This document shows positions 17,031 to 25,729 of a stretch of 64,000 nt of DNA, piece after piece. The stretch lies in contig JAZUPZ010000007.1 of NCBI GenBank assembly GCA_045605445.1, positions 4,099 through 68,098 of the forward strand, read 5' to 3'. This DNA comes from CAZMHL01 sp045605445 (lineage in GTDB: Bacteria; Bacillota; Clostridia; RGIG6154). Within the stretch, counting starts at the first letter, position 1. Each line of letters opens with the position of its first letter. Below the pieces are notes generated by a model. The model was given only the letters and a program-made list of their open reading frames with translations. It was not told where the DNA came from and ran no database searches. Made by a program: the position numbers and the translations under genes.

Positions 17031-17687
17031 ATGTTCTCAAAAAAGAATAACAATCTGGTTCATACTCTTATTATGGAACAGATAAGTGACATTGAAAACT
17101 GCGTTATAAATTTTGACAGCTTTGTTCGTGCAAACTGTACTCCCGATACATCACCGGAAACTCTTAATGATCTTGCTCAGGCAATCGGAAAAGCAGAGGC
17201 TATTGCGGATAATTCTTTAAGAAGAATGATTGACTCTTTAGAGGGCGGACTTTTCCTTCCTTCAACAAAAGAGGAAATAATTTCAATTGCAACAAGCTGC
17301 GACAGAATTGCAAACAAATGTGAAAGTATGGCAAAAACAGCCGTTTTCCAGAAATTCACTTTCCCGCAGGAGTTCGCAGGTGAGCTTCTTGAAATCATTG
17401 CAATTACCCACAAACAGTTTGAAATTCTTGAAGAAAGTATAAGTGGGCTTTTCTCAAATTTTGGAAAAATGCTCAAGGACCACTCAATTCTTGATGAAAT
17501 CCGTTCAGAGGAAACTAAGATCGACGTAATTGAGGAAGGTCTTTACGGAAAAATTTTTGACCTTGATGTTGAGCTGGCAAAGCAAATGCAGATTGCAAAC
17601 TTTGTTGAAATGATCTGTGATATTTCCGACATTATTGAAAACATAGCAGACAAAATTCAGATTATGCTCGTTACAAGAAAGGCGTAA
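17031..17687 (+). CDS. DUF47/PhoU-like Pit accessory protein
   Basis: A 218-aa all-helical protein of the TIGR00153/DUF47 family, which pairs with Pit phosphate permeases and is thought to tune them. It has the usual length and acid-rich helices (for example the ETKIDVIEEGLYGKIFDLD region near residue 165). It lies 4 nt upstream of the Pit gene, the standard arrangement. Cytoplasmic, probably membrane-peripheral. Confidence 0.88.
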   Translation: MFSKKNNNLVHTLIMEQISDIENCVINFDSFVRANCTPDTSPETLNDLAQAIGKAEAIADNSLRRMIDSLEGGLFLPSTKEEIISIATSCDRIANKCESMAKTAVFQKFTFPQEFAGELLEIIAITHKQFEILEESISGLFSNFGKMLKDHSILDEIRSEETKIDVIEEGLYGKIFDLDVELAKQMQIANFVEMICDISDIIENIADKIQIMLVTRKA

Positions 17688-17691
17688 AAAG

Positions 17692-18765
17692 ATGATATAT
17701 TTATTACTTGTGGCAGGGGTTTTTATGGGATGGTCCCTGGGCACAATGGACGCTGCCAGCGCTTTCGGCACGGCAGTTGCAACCCGAGTCGTAAGATACA
17801 GAACGGCAACGGTTATCATTTCCATTTTTGTAATTATAGGTGCTTTTACAGCAGGACATAATAACATAGGCAAGCTTGCGGAGCTTGCAACAAGCAACGA
17901 GATAATTGCATCTGTTGAAGATGTGCAGATAGCTGCAGAAAACAATGAGGTTGATTTGCTTCGTCTGAAGTCAGCCCTTAAGGCGGCAATAATTTTTGCC
18001 TGCGCAGGATTTACCGTTTTTGTGATGGGGCTTTTCAAGCTTCCCGTTTCCGCAAACCAGGCGATAACCGGCGCAATAATAGGCTGGGGACTTTGCTATG
18101 CCGATTATTCCAACCCTGCAATTGTAGCGGTAAATCTGCCGCAGATAGGGAAATTTGCTTCAACCTGGATTCTTAATCCCCTGGGGGCAGGAATAATTTC
18201 ATTTATAATAGTAAGCCTGTTTAACCGCTTTATAGGAAAACGACTTTCTACTCTGGCTTTTTACGATTCTATTATTAAATTCGGATATATTGCCGCGGGA
18301 ATTTATGCTTCCTTCAGTATCGGAATAAACAGCTCGGCAAACGTTACCGCTCTTTATTTTGATATGGTATACGACAAAACGGGCATTGTTTCAAACCTTA
18401 TAATAAATCCGAGAATTGCGGCAACAATCGGCGGTATTGCCATTGCCATCGGAGTTCTTACATATTCTAAAAAGGTTATGATGACGGTAGGCTCGGGAAT
18501 TGCCGATATAAGTCAGATGGACGGTTTCCTTGTGGTTATTGCAATGGCAACAGCGGTGCTCCTTATGGGTAAGGTTATGGGAATTCCCGTATCAAACTCT
18601 CAGGCAATAGTAGGCGCCGTAATCGGAGCAGGACTTACAAGAGGCATAAAACACGTTAACTTCGGCGTATTCAAACGAATTGCCGTAGCCTGGGTAAGCT
18701 CGCCAACCGCAGCGGGACTTCTGACCTATCTGATAGGGCTTTTAACAAAATTTTACTTTGCTTAA
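17692..18765 (+). CDS. pit: Low-affinity inorganic phosphate transporter (Pit/PiT family)
   Basis: A 357-aa polytopic membrane protein with the internal duplication typical of PiT permeases: the first half has GWSLGTMDAASAFGTAV and PVSANQAITGAIIGWG, the second half PVSNSQAIVGAVIGAG. About ten transmembrane segments. Imports phosphate coupled to H+ or Na+. Forms a two-gene operon with the DUF47 gene. A large repeat element starts within its stop codon. Confidence 0.9.
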   Translation: MIYLLLVAGVFMGWSLGTMDAASAFGTAVATRVVRYRTATVIISIFVIIGAFTAGHNNIGKLAELATSNEIIASVEDVQIAAENNEVDLLRLKSALKAAIIFACAGFTVFVMGLFKLPVSANQAITGAIIGWGLCYADYSNPAIVAVNLPQIGKFASTWILNPLGAGIISFIIVSLFNRFIGKRLSTLAFYDSIIKFGYIAAGIYASFSIGINSSANVTALYFDMVYDKTGIVSNLIINPRIAATIGGIAIAIGVLTYSKKVMMTVGSGIADISQMDGFLVVIAMATAVLLMGKVMGIPVSNSQAIVGAVIGAGLTRGIKHVNFGVFKRIAVAWVSSPTAAGLLTYLIGLLTKFYFA

Positions 18766-19171
18766 GGGGGATGTTAAAAAAGTCCGGAACGTCAAAAGGC
18801 TGTGTTTTCCCTATGAAAGACACAGTAAATATAAAAAAATTTAACCAAATGTAGAAAAACCTCAATTTCTTGAGGTTTTTCCTTGTTTTTATGCCTTTTG
18901 ACTACGAACAAACTTCACCTAACTCCGCGTAGCGTCGCAACCTTCGCTGTTAATTGAGCTTTTGCAAAGCACAAAGTTTACGCTCGGTTGCTCCTTTTCC
19001 CCATAAAGTCAATTGACTTTTTGGGGAAAAGGAAAAACAATGCAAAGAAGCGAAGTTTTGCATTTGTGCAAAACGTAGCAAGTCTGCTTTGTTTTGACGC
19101 GCGTTCGGGTTCCCACAAGCATAGCTTGTGGTTCAGTTTGTTCGTTCCAAACATTTTTTCCTATCCCCTTA
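18763..19171. repeat. Palindromic intergenic repeat, copy 2 (409-bp composite)
   Basis: Arms TAAGGGGGAT (18763-18772, including the pit stop codon) and ATCCCCTTA (19163-19171) are complementary apart from one bulged G. Next inwards come GTTAAAAAAGTCCGGAACG and a GTTCCAAACATTTTTTCC partner. Nested stems include GTCAAAAGGC (18791-18800) with GCCTTTTGAC (18892-18901). The ACAAACTTCACC core follows with a long inner insertion rich in hairpins. The first ~75 bp reappear on the minus strand at 40575-40647. Confidence 0.8.
18855..18880. terminator. Terminator downstream of pit
   Basis: AAAAACCTCAA / TTGAGGTTTTT hairpin with a TTTC loop and T-runs on both strands; lies inside repeat copy 2. Confidence 0.85.
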
Positions 19172-19177
19172 CGGGGT

Positions 19178-19220
19178 GAAGCTGTTTAAAATTAAGTTTT
19201 TAAACAGCTTCTTTGTGTTT
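19178..19220. terminator. Terminator upstream of the retron region
   Basis: Fourteen-bp stem GAAGCTGTTTAAAA (19178-19191) / TTTTAAACAGCTTC (19198-19211) followed by TTTGTGTTT. It insulates the retron from the phosphate operon. Confidence 0.8.
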
Positions 19221-19250
19221 CTGTGCAAAAAATGGTACTTTGGTAAAATA

Positions 19251-19490
19251 GGGGATTGAAATTTATATCCCATGGTGTTAAACTTATACTACAACAGAAA
19301 ACACGGTTTTGCAGCAGTGCACATCCGTTTTTTAGAAAACACGGAGAGGGCAGCGAGTCGCTGCCTTGGGTTAGTTACCGGGGAACTTCGTTTCGCATCC
19401 GCGAAACGCCTCCCGGCATCGCTACGACGAATAATAAATCATAATATGATTAACAAAATTCGCCTCCGCTCGCCGGGATAATATGTGCCG
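19251..19490 (+). ncRNA. Putative retron msr-msd non-coding RNA
   Basis: The ~280 bp between the terminator and the reverse transcriptase hold no convincing ORF but dense secondary structure: GGGAT/ATCCC (19252-19271), GGCAGCG-AGT-CGCTGCC (19349-19365), and a long hairpin CCGGG...CGTTTCGC-ATCC-GCGAAACG...CCCGG (19378-19416). The 10-mer GAAAACACGG is repeated at 19297 and 19335. Retron RTs are templated by such an RNA encoded directly upstream. I could not assign the a1/a2 pairing or the branching G with certainty, so the borders are approximate. Confidence 0.6.
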
Positions 19491-19530
19491 CAAAGCCGTG
19501 AACTGTAAAAAAGCAAAGGAGGGGGAACTG

Positions 19531-20598
19531 TTGAAAATTATAGGCGGAGCTGTAATTTTTGAGGAATGTGATTCTCATTTTGTTGAAAAGTTTACATTCC
19601 CAAAGGCAATGGAAATAGTTCATAATTTTATCAGTACAAATTCCCATCCTTTTATTTTTGATACCTATCAGCTTTCTGATTTTATAAACGTAAGCAGAAA
19701 AAGGCTTTTTGTGCTTTCCCGCTTCAGGGAGGAGCACTATAAGGTTTTAAAAGTAATAAAGAAAAACGGGAAATACAGAACCCTTAAAATTCCCGATGAG
19801 GAGCTTAAAGATGTTCAGAAAAAAATCTTAAGGCAGATTTTGCTTTATTATGATGTTTCTGAATATGCAACGGCGTATGAGAGGGGCTCAACTCTTTATA
19901 AAAATGCCGTGGTTCACAAGGGCAAAAAATATCTTCTGAAAATGGATATTTCCGATTTTTTTGACAGTATAACCTCCGATATGGTTCACGACAAGGTGTT
20001 CAACACAAAATATTTCCCAAAGCATATCGGCTCCCTGCTTACTCAGCTTTGCTGTAACGAGGGTTGTCTTCCTCAGGGAGCGCCTTCCTCACCGAAGCTT
20101 TCAAACATAGTTATGGCAGACTTTGACGGAGCCATAGGAAGATGGTGTTCAAAAAAAGGGGTTTCCTATACAAGATATTGCGACGATTTAACCTTTTCTT
20201 CTGATGAGCCTCTTTACAACGTTTATGTAAGAGTAAAATCAATGCTTGAGGAAATGGGCTTTGAGGTTAACGAAAATAAAACCGGATTTTTTACCAATGC
20301 CTGCCGCCAGAGCGTAACGGGACTTACCGTTAACGAAAAGGTGAGGGTTTCAAGGGAGTATAAAAGAAAGCTCCGTCAGGAAATTTACTACACTTTAAAA
20401 TACGGTCCTTCTGATGTTATCACAAAAGAGGATAAGAAGGAATTTGTGTTTTTCGGAGAACCGGAGATACAGACTTATATGGACTCACTTATAGGAAGAA
20501 CGGCTTATGTTCTTCAGATAGAACCGGCGAATAAAAGCTTTGACGACTTTCTTAAAAAGCTTATAAAGCTGAAAAAAGAACTGAACAGGGAACAATAA
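19531..20598 (+). CDS. Retron-type reverse transcriptase
   Basis: 355 aa from the TTG at 19531, chosen because AAAGGAGG lies 8 nt upstream; an in-frame extension to 19483 lacks a ribosome site. RT motifs in order: a YRTLKIPDEELKDVQ-type N-terminal block (RT1), the retron NAxxH box (KNAVVH), DISDFFDSI (RT3), LPQGAPSSPKLSN (RT4), YTRYCDDLTFS (RT5, a YCDD catalytic box where YADD is usual) and the retron VTG box (SVTGLTVN) near the C-terminus. No maturase or endonuclease domain, so not a group II intron. Retrons make msDNA and act as anti-phage toxin-antitoxin-like systems. No obvious fused effector. Confidence 0.88.
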   Translation: MKIIGGAVIFEECDSHFVEKFTFPKAMEIVHNFISTNSHPFIFDTYQLSDFINVSRKRLFVLSRFREEHYKVLKVIKKNGKYRTLKIPDEELKDVQKKILRQILLYYDVSEYATAYERGSTLYKNAVVHKGKKYLLKMDISDFFDSITSDMVHDKVFNTKYFPKHIGSLLTQLCCNEGCLPQGAPSSPKLSNIVMADFDGAIGRWCSKKGVSYTRYCDDLTFSSDEPLYNVYVRVKSMLEEMGFEVNENKTGFFTNACRQSVTGLTVNEKVRVSREYKRKLRQEIYYTLKYGPSDVITKEDKKEFVFFGEPEIQTYMDSLIGRTAYVLQIEPANKSFDDFLKKLIKLKKELNREQ

Positions 20599-20693
20599 AG
20601 CAACAGGCAACGGTAAATTTTATAATAAACGGGAATATTGCGTAAAATTCACCCGAAATGTAATAAAATCTACAGAATTTTGACGTTAAAAGG

Positions 20694-20722
20694 TTGACAA
20701 ATACGCTGTAAAGTGATATTAT
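20694..20722 (+). promoter_or_regulatory. Strong promoter of the 79-aa membrane protein
   Basis: TTGACA (20694-20699), 17-bp spacer, TATTAT (20717-20722). The gene is therefore transcribable independently of the reverse transcriptase. Confidence 0.85.
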
Positions 20723-20753
20723 AAAGTATATTATTTTCGGAGGTACGGAAAAG

Positions 20754-20993
20754 ATGACAGTTGTAAAATCAAATTTCAACACTTCATCTGAAGATGCAAA
20801 AACTTTTGCACCTTGTTCTTGTGCTGCTGAAACAATGAATAATAGCGTTTTTTCAGGCATTGCTCTTGCAATGTCTGTTTTATTATGCCTTTGCCTTGTT
20901 AATGTCCTTAGCATTTATGGCATAATTACAGGCATTATTATACTAAACATAATTACAGGAAACAAATATGAAAAGGCAAAGAGTTTAAGTTAA
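20754..20993 (+). CDS. Small hydrophobic membrane protein, unknown
   Basis: 79 aa, ATG with GGAGG 10 nt upstream and a strong promoter. The first ~28 residues are polar with a CSC motif (AKTFAPCSCAAET); residues about 33-70 are almost wholly hydrophobic and could make one long or two short transmembrane helices; the tail is KYEKAKSLS. No family recognised. Its position 155 nt after the retron RT makes it a candidate membrane effector, but its own promoter and the terminator behind it are equally compatible with an unrelated gene. Confidence 0.65.
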   Translation: MTVVKSNFNTSSEDAKTFAPCSCAAETMNNSVFSGIALAMSVLLCLCLVNVLSIYGIITGIIILNIITGNKYEKAKSLS

Positions 20994-21014
20994 TTTTGCA
21001 GAGTTATGATTTTG

Positions 21015-21047
21015 ACGGTTTTGCCTTTTCAGGGTAAAACCGTTTTT
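21015..21047 (+). terminator. Terminator after the 79-aa gene
   Basis: ACGGTTTTGCC (21015-21025) pairs with GGGTAAAACCGT (21032-21043), followed by TTTT. Confidence 0.85.
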
Positions 21048-21063
21048 GATTGAAGGAGACAAA

Positions 21064-21858
21064 ATGGAAATAATTGATTTTCATGCACATATATATCCCG
21101 AAAAAATAGCAGAAAAGGCAGTTTCAAGCGTTGGCGAGTTTTATAATATTAAAATGGACGGCAGAGGAACGGCAAAAACTCTTATTGAAGAAAACAAAGA
21201 GGTTTCTGCTTTTGTGGTTCACTCGGTTGCGGTTGCGCCGAAAACCGTTGTGGCAATTAACGATTTTATTTCATCAGAATGCGAAAAACACAGCAATTTT
21301 TACGGGTTTGGAACAATGCATGCCGATTTTGAAAACAAAATAGAAGAAACAAAAAGAATGGTTGAGCTGGGGCTTAAAGGCGTTAAAATTCATCCCGACA
21401 CTCAGATGTTCAATATGGATGATAAAAAAATGTTTGAGCTTTACGATTTTCTCAGAGAGGAAAAAATCCCCCTGCTTATTCATTGCGGCGATTACCGTTA
21501 CGATTATTCTCATCCGAGACGACTTAAAAAAATTCTCAGACTTTTCCCGGGGCTTGTTGCCATAGGGGCGCACTTCGGCGGATGGTCTATGCACGACCTT
21601 GCTCTTGAATACCTGAAAGACGAAAATTGCTATCTCGACACATCGAGCTCCTTTTTCGTAATGGGAATGCAAAGGGCTAAGGAGCTTATAAGAATTTACG
21701 GCGCCGAAAGAATGGTTTATGGAACCGACTTCCCCATGTGGGACGGAAAAACCGAGCTGGAAAGATTTATGAGTATGAATCTTACCGACGAGGAAAATGA
21801 ATTGATTTTAAGCAGAAATGCTAAAAAAATATTAAACATTAAGGAGTGTAAAAAATGA
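21064..21858 (+). CDS. Amidohydrolase-2 family metal-dependent hydrolase
   Basis: 264 aa from ATG 21064 (GAAGGAG 5 nt upstream; the in-frame TTG at 21046 lies ahead of that site). A TIM-barrel hydrolase: the HAH metal motif is in IIDFHAHIYP, then GVKIHPDTQMF, LLIHCGD, IGAHFGG and YGTDFPMW with the terminal metal-binding Asp. Such enzymes act as decarboxylases or lactonases; the substrate cannot be told. It overlaps the LeuA-like gene by 4 nt and heads the long operon. Confidence 0.85.
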   Translation: MEIIDFHAHIYPEKIAEKAVSSVGEFYNIKMDGRGTAKTLIEENKEVSAFVVHSVAVAPKTVVAINDFISSECEKHSNFYGFGTMHADFENKIEETKRMVELGLKGVKIHPDTQMFNMDDKKMFELYDFLREEKIPLLIHCGDYRYDYSHPRRLKKILRLFPGLVAIGAHFGGWSMHDLALEYLKDENCYLDTSSSFFVMGMQRAKELIRIYGAERMVYGTDFPMWDGKTELERFMSMNLTDEENELILSRNAKKILNIKECKK

Positions 21859-23243
21859 AAAAAATCAAAATCACAGACATTACTCTTAAGAAGCTTTCAC
21901 AGGAACGTGAGACCTCTCTACTTTTCCGTGAAAAGACAGCTGTTGCCGCTTGTGCAGATGCGTTGGGAGTTGATGCTGTTGAAATAGCTCCTGTAAAAAA
22001 TGTAAGAGAAGATACCATTATTTATAAAACAATTTCCCAGAAGGTTAAAAATGCAGCGGTTGCAATTCCCGTTGGTTTTACAACAGAAGAGGTTGCAGTT
22101 GCCTGGGAATGTGTTAAAGAGGCTGCAAAGCCCCGCCTTCAGGTAGAGGTTCCCGTTTCAACGGTTCAGATGGAATATACATATCATATCAAGGCTGAAA
22201 AAATGCTTCTTAAAATTGCAGAGCTTGTAAAGGCTGCAAAGGAGCTTTGCGACGATGTGGAATTCTGTGCACTCGATGCAACAAGAGCCGATGAGGCTTT
22301 CCTTATCGCTGCGGCAAAAGAGGCAGAAGCACAGGGGGCAGGAATTGTTACAGTGTGCGACGATGCGGGAGCATTTCTTCCCGAAACTGTTGCAGAGCTT
22401 GTTTCAAAAGTTAAAGAGGCTGTAAGCGTTCCTGTTTATGCTCAGGTTTCCGATAAAATCAGCATGGGAGTTGCCTCCTCTGTTGCGGCAATCAGAAAGG
22501 GCGTTGACGGACTTAAATGTGCCATGGCGGGCAAAGACGTTGTTTCAACAGGCAGACTTTCAGATGCTATGACCGCCTGCACCGCTGAAATTGGCGCAGA
22601 AACAAATCTTAACAATACGAAAATTCATGCAAGCACAGCTGATTTGCTGGCAAGCATTAACCATCAGGATTATGAAACCGACCCCACTGTAAGCGAAAAG
22701 AAGAAAATTCTTCTTGATTCAGAAAGCACTCTGGCTCAGGTAGCTCAGGCGGCTCAGGTTTTAGGCTACGACCTTTCCGATTCCGACTGCGGAAATGTTC
22801 ACAAAGCCCTTCTTAACATTTGTGAAAAGAAGGATGCCGTTGGTGCAAAGGAGCTGGAGGCTTTAATTGCAAGCTCCGCTATGCAGGCTCCTTCAACCTA
22901 CCATCTTGAAAGCTACACAACAAACAGCAGTAACCTTTCAAGCTCAATGTCTCAGGTTACCTTAAAGAACGGCGATGAAATCATCTGCGGTGTAAGCACA
23001 GGAGACGGCCCTATCGATTCAGCTTTCAGAGCAATAGAACAGTGTATCGGTCACCACTACGAGCTTGACGATTTCCAGGTTCAGTCGGTTACCGAAGGAA
23101 AAGAAGCTCTTGGCTCTGCGGTTGTAAAGCTCCGCAACAACGGAAAGCTTTACTCGGGCAACGGAATTTCAACCGACATTGTTGCCGCAAGCATAAGAGC
23201 ATATATAAACGCTCTTAACAAAATAGTGTTTGAGGAGGCATAA
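21855..23243 (+). CDS. LeuA-like (isopropylmalate/homocitrate synthase family) protein with degenerate active site
   Basis: 462 aa. The fold is that of HMGL-like TIM barrel synthases (about 1-270) with the LeuA allosteric/dimer domain at the C-terminus (about 365-460, with DEIICGVSTGDGPIDSAFRAI). The catalytic opening DTTLRDGEQ of the family is replaced by DITLKKLSQER, and the HxHND metal site by YAQVSDKIS, so the divalent-metal ligands and the catalytic Arg appear lost. It may be a leucine-sensing or structural paralogue rather than a synthase. It lies 8 nt before an acyl-CoA ligase fusion in a branched-chain acid operon. Family assignment is good; function is inferred. Confidence 0.75.
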   Translation: MKKIKITDITLKKLSQERETSLLFREKTAVAACADALGVDAVEIAPVKNVREDTIIYKTISQKVKNAAVAIPVGFTTEEVAVAWECVKEAAKPRLQVEVPVSTVQMEYTYHIKAEKMLLKIAELVKAAKELCDDVEFCALDATRADEAFLIAAAKEAEAQGAGIVTVCDDAGAFLPETVAELVSKVKEAVSVPVYAQVSDKISMGVASSVAAIRKGVDGLKCAMAGKDVVSTGRLSDAMTACTAEIGAETNLNNTKIHASTADLLASINHQDYETDPTVSEKKKILLDSESTLAQVAQAAQVLGYDLSDSDCGNVHKALLNICEKKDAVGAKELEALIASSAMQAPSTYHLESYTTNSSNLSSSMSQVTLKNGDEIICGVSTGDGPIDSAFRAIEQCIGHHYELDDFQVQSVTEGKEALGSAVVKLRNNGKLYSGNGISTDIVAASIRAYINALNKIVFEEA

Positions 23244-23251
23244 TGTAAAAA

Positions 23252-25711
23252 ATGAAAATTGTATTTTCGACAAAAAATGTAAACTGTGCATCTTTCATTA
23301 ACCTGTGCCGCTATGCTTATGATTACGGATTTTCCGGATTTGAAATATATGATGCTGTTAAAGAACGTAATCAGCATCACGACAGTATATTGCGACGCGA
23401 GCGCACAGCTGATGCAAAAAGAAAGCTTATTAACAGAAATCTTTCCGTTTCGGCGCTTCGTATGCCATATCCTGTTGAAAGTGCAGATACAACTTCGGAA
23501 ACGGTTTTAAAATATGTTGAAATGGCGGCATCCTCCGGCGTTTCATATGTAATAGTAAGAGTTGAAGAGGAAACTCCTTTTGAGGCTTTAAAGGAAAAGC
23601 TCTCAGCCGCAATTGCCCGTGCAGAGAAAAGCGACGTTGGAATTTTGTTTGAAACGGTAGGCTTTCTGGCAGATACGGAAAACGTAATTAAAATAATCAA
23701 TTATTTTTCTTCTGCGGCAATCGGCGCTTCCTGGAACGTAAGAGGAACTTACTTCGGAGCGGGAGAAACTGCAGAGGCTACAATTAAAACTCTCGGCGCA
23801 TATATAAAATATGTCCGTCTGGGAGATATGAAGGATTCAAAAACAGTTTTAATCGGCGAGGGAACTCTTCCCGTTGAAAATTTAATCAATGCTCTTTCCT
23901 CTCTTAACTTTGACGGATTCATCTGCGCCGCATGGAATGAAGATATTAACGATGCAGACATTGTTCTTACTCATTTTACAAACTATATCTCTTCCTTAAG
24001 CAGAGAAAAGAAGAGCTTTGAACACGCTTATTATAACAGAGCAAAAACAGGCACCTTTGTCTGGAAAAAATACGACGTTATCGATGCAACCTTCTCAGAG
24101 GTTTTAGATACAATGGCGGAAAAATATCCCGACCAGTATGCCTTTAAATATCCGACTCTTGATTATACAAGAACCTATGCTCAGTTCCGCCGCGATGTTG
24201 ACGAATGTGCCGCAGCCCTTATATCCCTTGGGGTAAAGGCGGGCGACCACGTTGCAATCTGGGCAACAAACGTTCCCCAGTGGTATGTAACCTTCTGGGC
24301 AACAACAAAAATCGGTGCCGTTTTAGTTACGGTAAATACCGCATATAAAATTCACGAAATTGAATATCTTTTAAAGCAGTCTGATACTCATACTCTGGTT
24401 ATGATTGAATACTGCAAGGATATAAACTATAAGGAAATCATAAAAGAGCTTTGCCCCGAGCTTGAAAATCTTAATCCGGGCGATCCTCTTTACTCGAAGA
24501 ATCTTCCATTCTTAAGAAACGTAGTAACGGTAGATTTTTCAATGGAAGGCTGTCTTACCTGGGAGCAGATGCTTTCCCGCTCAGCCCTTGTTCCGAGGGA
24601 AGAGGTGAGAAGAAGAGCCTCTCTTGTAAAGCCCGACGATGTCTGCAATATGCAGTACACCTCGGGAACCACGGGCTTCCCCAAAGGGGTTATGCTTACT
24701 CACAGAAACATTGTTAACAACGGTAAAACAATAGGCGACAGAATGGACCTTTCAACGGCAGACAGAATGATGATTCAGGTGCCGATGTTCCATTGCTTCG
24801 GAATGGTTCTTTCAATGACTTCAATGATGACTCACGGCGGAACCCTTTGTCCTATTCCGTACTTTTCGCCGAAATCCTCTCTTGCCTGCGTAAACGACGA
24901 GAGAATAACCTGCTTCAACGGCGTTCCTACAATGTTTATTGCAATGTTTAATCATCCTGATTTTGCCAAAACCGATTTTTCTTATATGAGAACGGGTATT
25001 ATGGCAGGTGCCAACTGCCCTGCAGACTTAATGCGCCGCGCGGCAGATGAAATGAATATGAAGGAAATTATTTCCGTATACGGTCAGACAGAGGCTTCTC
25101 CCGGTTGTACCATGGGCGAGGTTAATGAAGATATTGACCACCGTGTTGAAACAGTCGGAAGTCCCTTCCCGGGAGTTGAATGTAAGGTAATCGACCCGGA
25201 AACAGGCGAAGAAGTTCCCGACGGTGAAAACGGCGAATTCGTTGCAAGAGGCTTTAACATAATGAAGGGCTATTACAAAATGCCCGAGGCAACCGCTCAG
25301 GCAATCGACTCTGAAGGCTGGCTTCATTCGGGAGATATCTGCTGCAGAACTCCCGACGGCTACTACAAGGTAACCGGCAGACTTAAAGATATGATTATAC
25401 GAGGCGGCGAGAATCTTTACCCCCGTGAAATTGAAGAATTTTATCTTACTCATCCGAAAATAAGAGACGTTCAGGTTGTGGGCGTTCCCGATGAGAAATA
25501 CGGCGAAGAATGCTGTGCCTGGGTAATTCTTCACAAGGGTGAAAGTGCCGACGAAAACGAAATGAAGGAATTCGGAAACGAGTTTATTGCCCGTCATAAG
25601 GTTCCAAGATACTTTGTTTTTGTTGATGCCTTCCCAATGAACGCGGCAGGAAAAATTCTTAAATATAAAATGCGCGAAGAAGCAATTAAAATGTTAAAAT
25701 TAAACGGTTAA
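23252..25711 (+). CDS. Fusion of xylose-isomerase-like TIM barrel and acyl-CoA synthetase
   Basis: 819 aa in one uninterrupted frame. Residues about 1-250 form an AP-endonuclease-2/sugar-isomerase-like TIM barrel (FSTKNVN opening, GILFETVGF, KYVRLGDM, GEGTLPVENLI). Residues about 265-819 are an AMP-forming acyl-CoA synthetase: YTSGTTGFPKG (P-loop, about 467), VYGQTEASPG, GRLKDMIIRGGENLYPREIE hinge and NAAGKILK with the catalytic Lys. It activates a carboxylic acid to acyl-CoA; fatty or branched-chain acids are likely from context. What the barrel adds is unknown. A GAGGAGG site precedes the start, with a minimal ATG-TAA frame in between (23243-23248). Confidence 0.85.
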   Translation: MKIVFSTKNVNCASFINLCRYAYDYGFSGFEIYDAVKERNQHHDSILRRERTADAKRKLINRNLSVSALRMPYPVESADTTSETVLKYVEMAASSGVSYVIVRVEEETPFEALKEKLSAAIARAEKSDVGILFETVGFLADTENVIKIINYFSSAAIGASWNVRGTYFGAGETAEATIKTLGAYIKYVRLGDMKDSKTVLIGEGTLPVENLINALSSLNFDGFICAAWNEDINDADIVLTHFTNYISSLSREKKSFEHAYYNRAKTGTFVWKKYDVIDATFSEVLDTMAEKYPDQYAFKYPTLDYTRTYAQFRRDVDECAAALISLGVKAGDHVAIWATNVPQWYVTFWATTKIGAVLVTVNTAYKIHEIEYLLKQSDTHTLVMIEYCKDINYKEIIKELCPELENLNPGDPLYSKNLPFLRNVVTVDFSMEGCLTWEQMLSRSALVPREEVRRRASLVKPDDVCNMQYTSGTTGFPKGVMLTHRNIVNNGKTIGDRMDLSTADRMMIQVPMFHCFGMVLSMTSMMTHGGTLCPIPYFSPKSSLACVNDERITCFNGVPTMFIAMFNHPDFAKTDFSYMRTGIMAGANCPADLMRRAADEMNMKEIISVYGQTEASPGCTMGEVNEDIDHRVETVGSPFPGVECKVIDPETGEEVPDGENGEFVARGFNIMKGYYKMPEATAQAIDSEGWLHSGDICCRTPDGYYKVTGRLKDMIIRGGENLYPREIEEFYLTHPKIRDVQVVGVPDEKYGEECCAWVILHKGESADENEMKEFGNEFIARHKVPRYFVFVDAFPMNAAGKILKYKMREEAIKMLKLNG

Positions 25712-25729
25712 TATAAAGGAGAGAAAAAA

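Noticed and set aside
18766..18850. Riboswitch in the segment behind pit
   Set aside because: It follows stop codons rather than preceding genes and matches no aptamer I recognise.
19531..20598. Group II intron maturase
   Set aside because: No maturase X or HNH endonuclease domain, and no intron boundaries.
23252..25711. A sequencing frameshift joining two genes
   Set aside because: The frame is continuous with uniform codon use and a natural linker; no internal ribosome site or start stands at the ligase domain.
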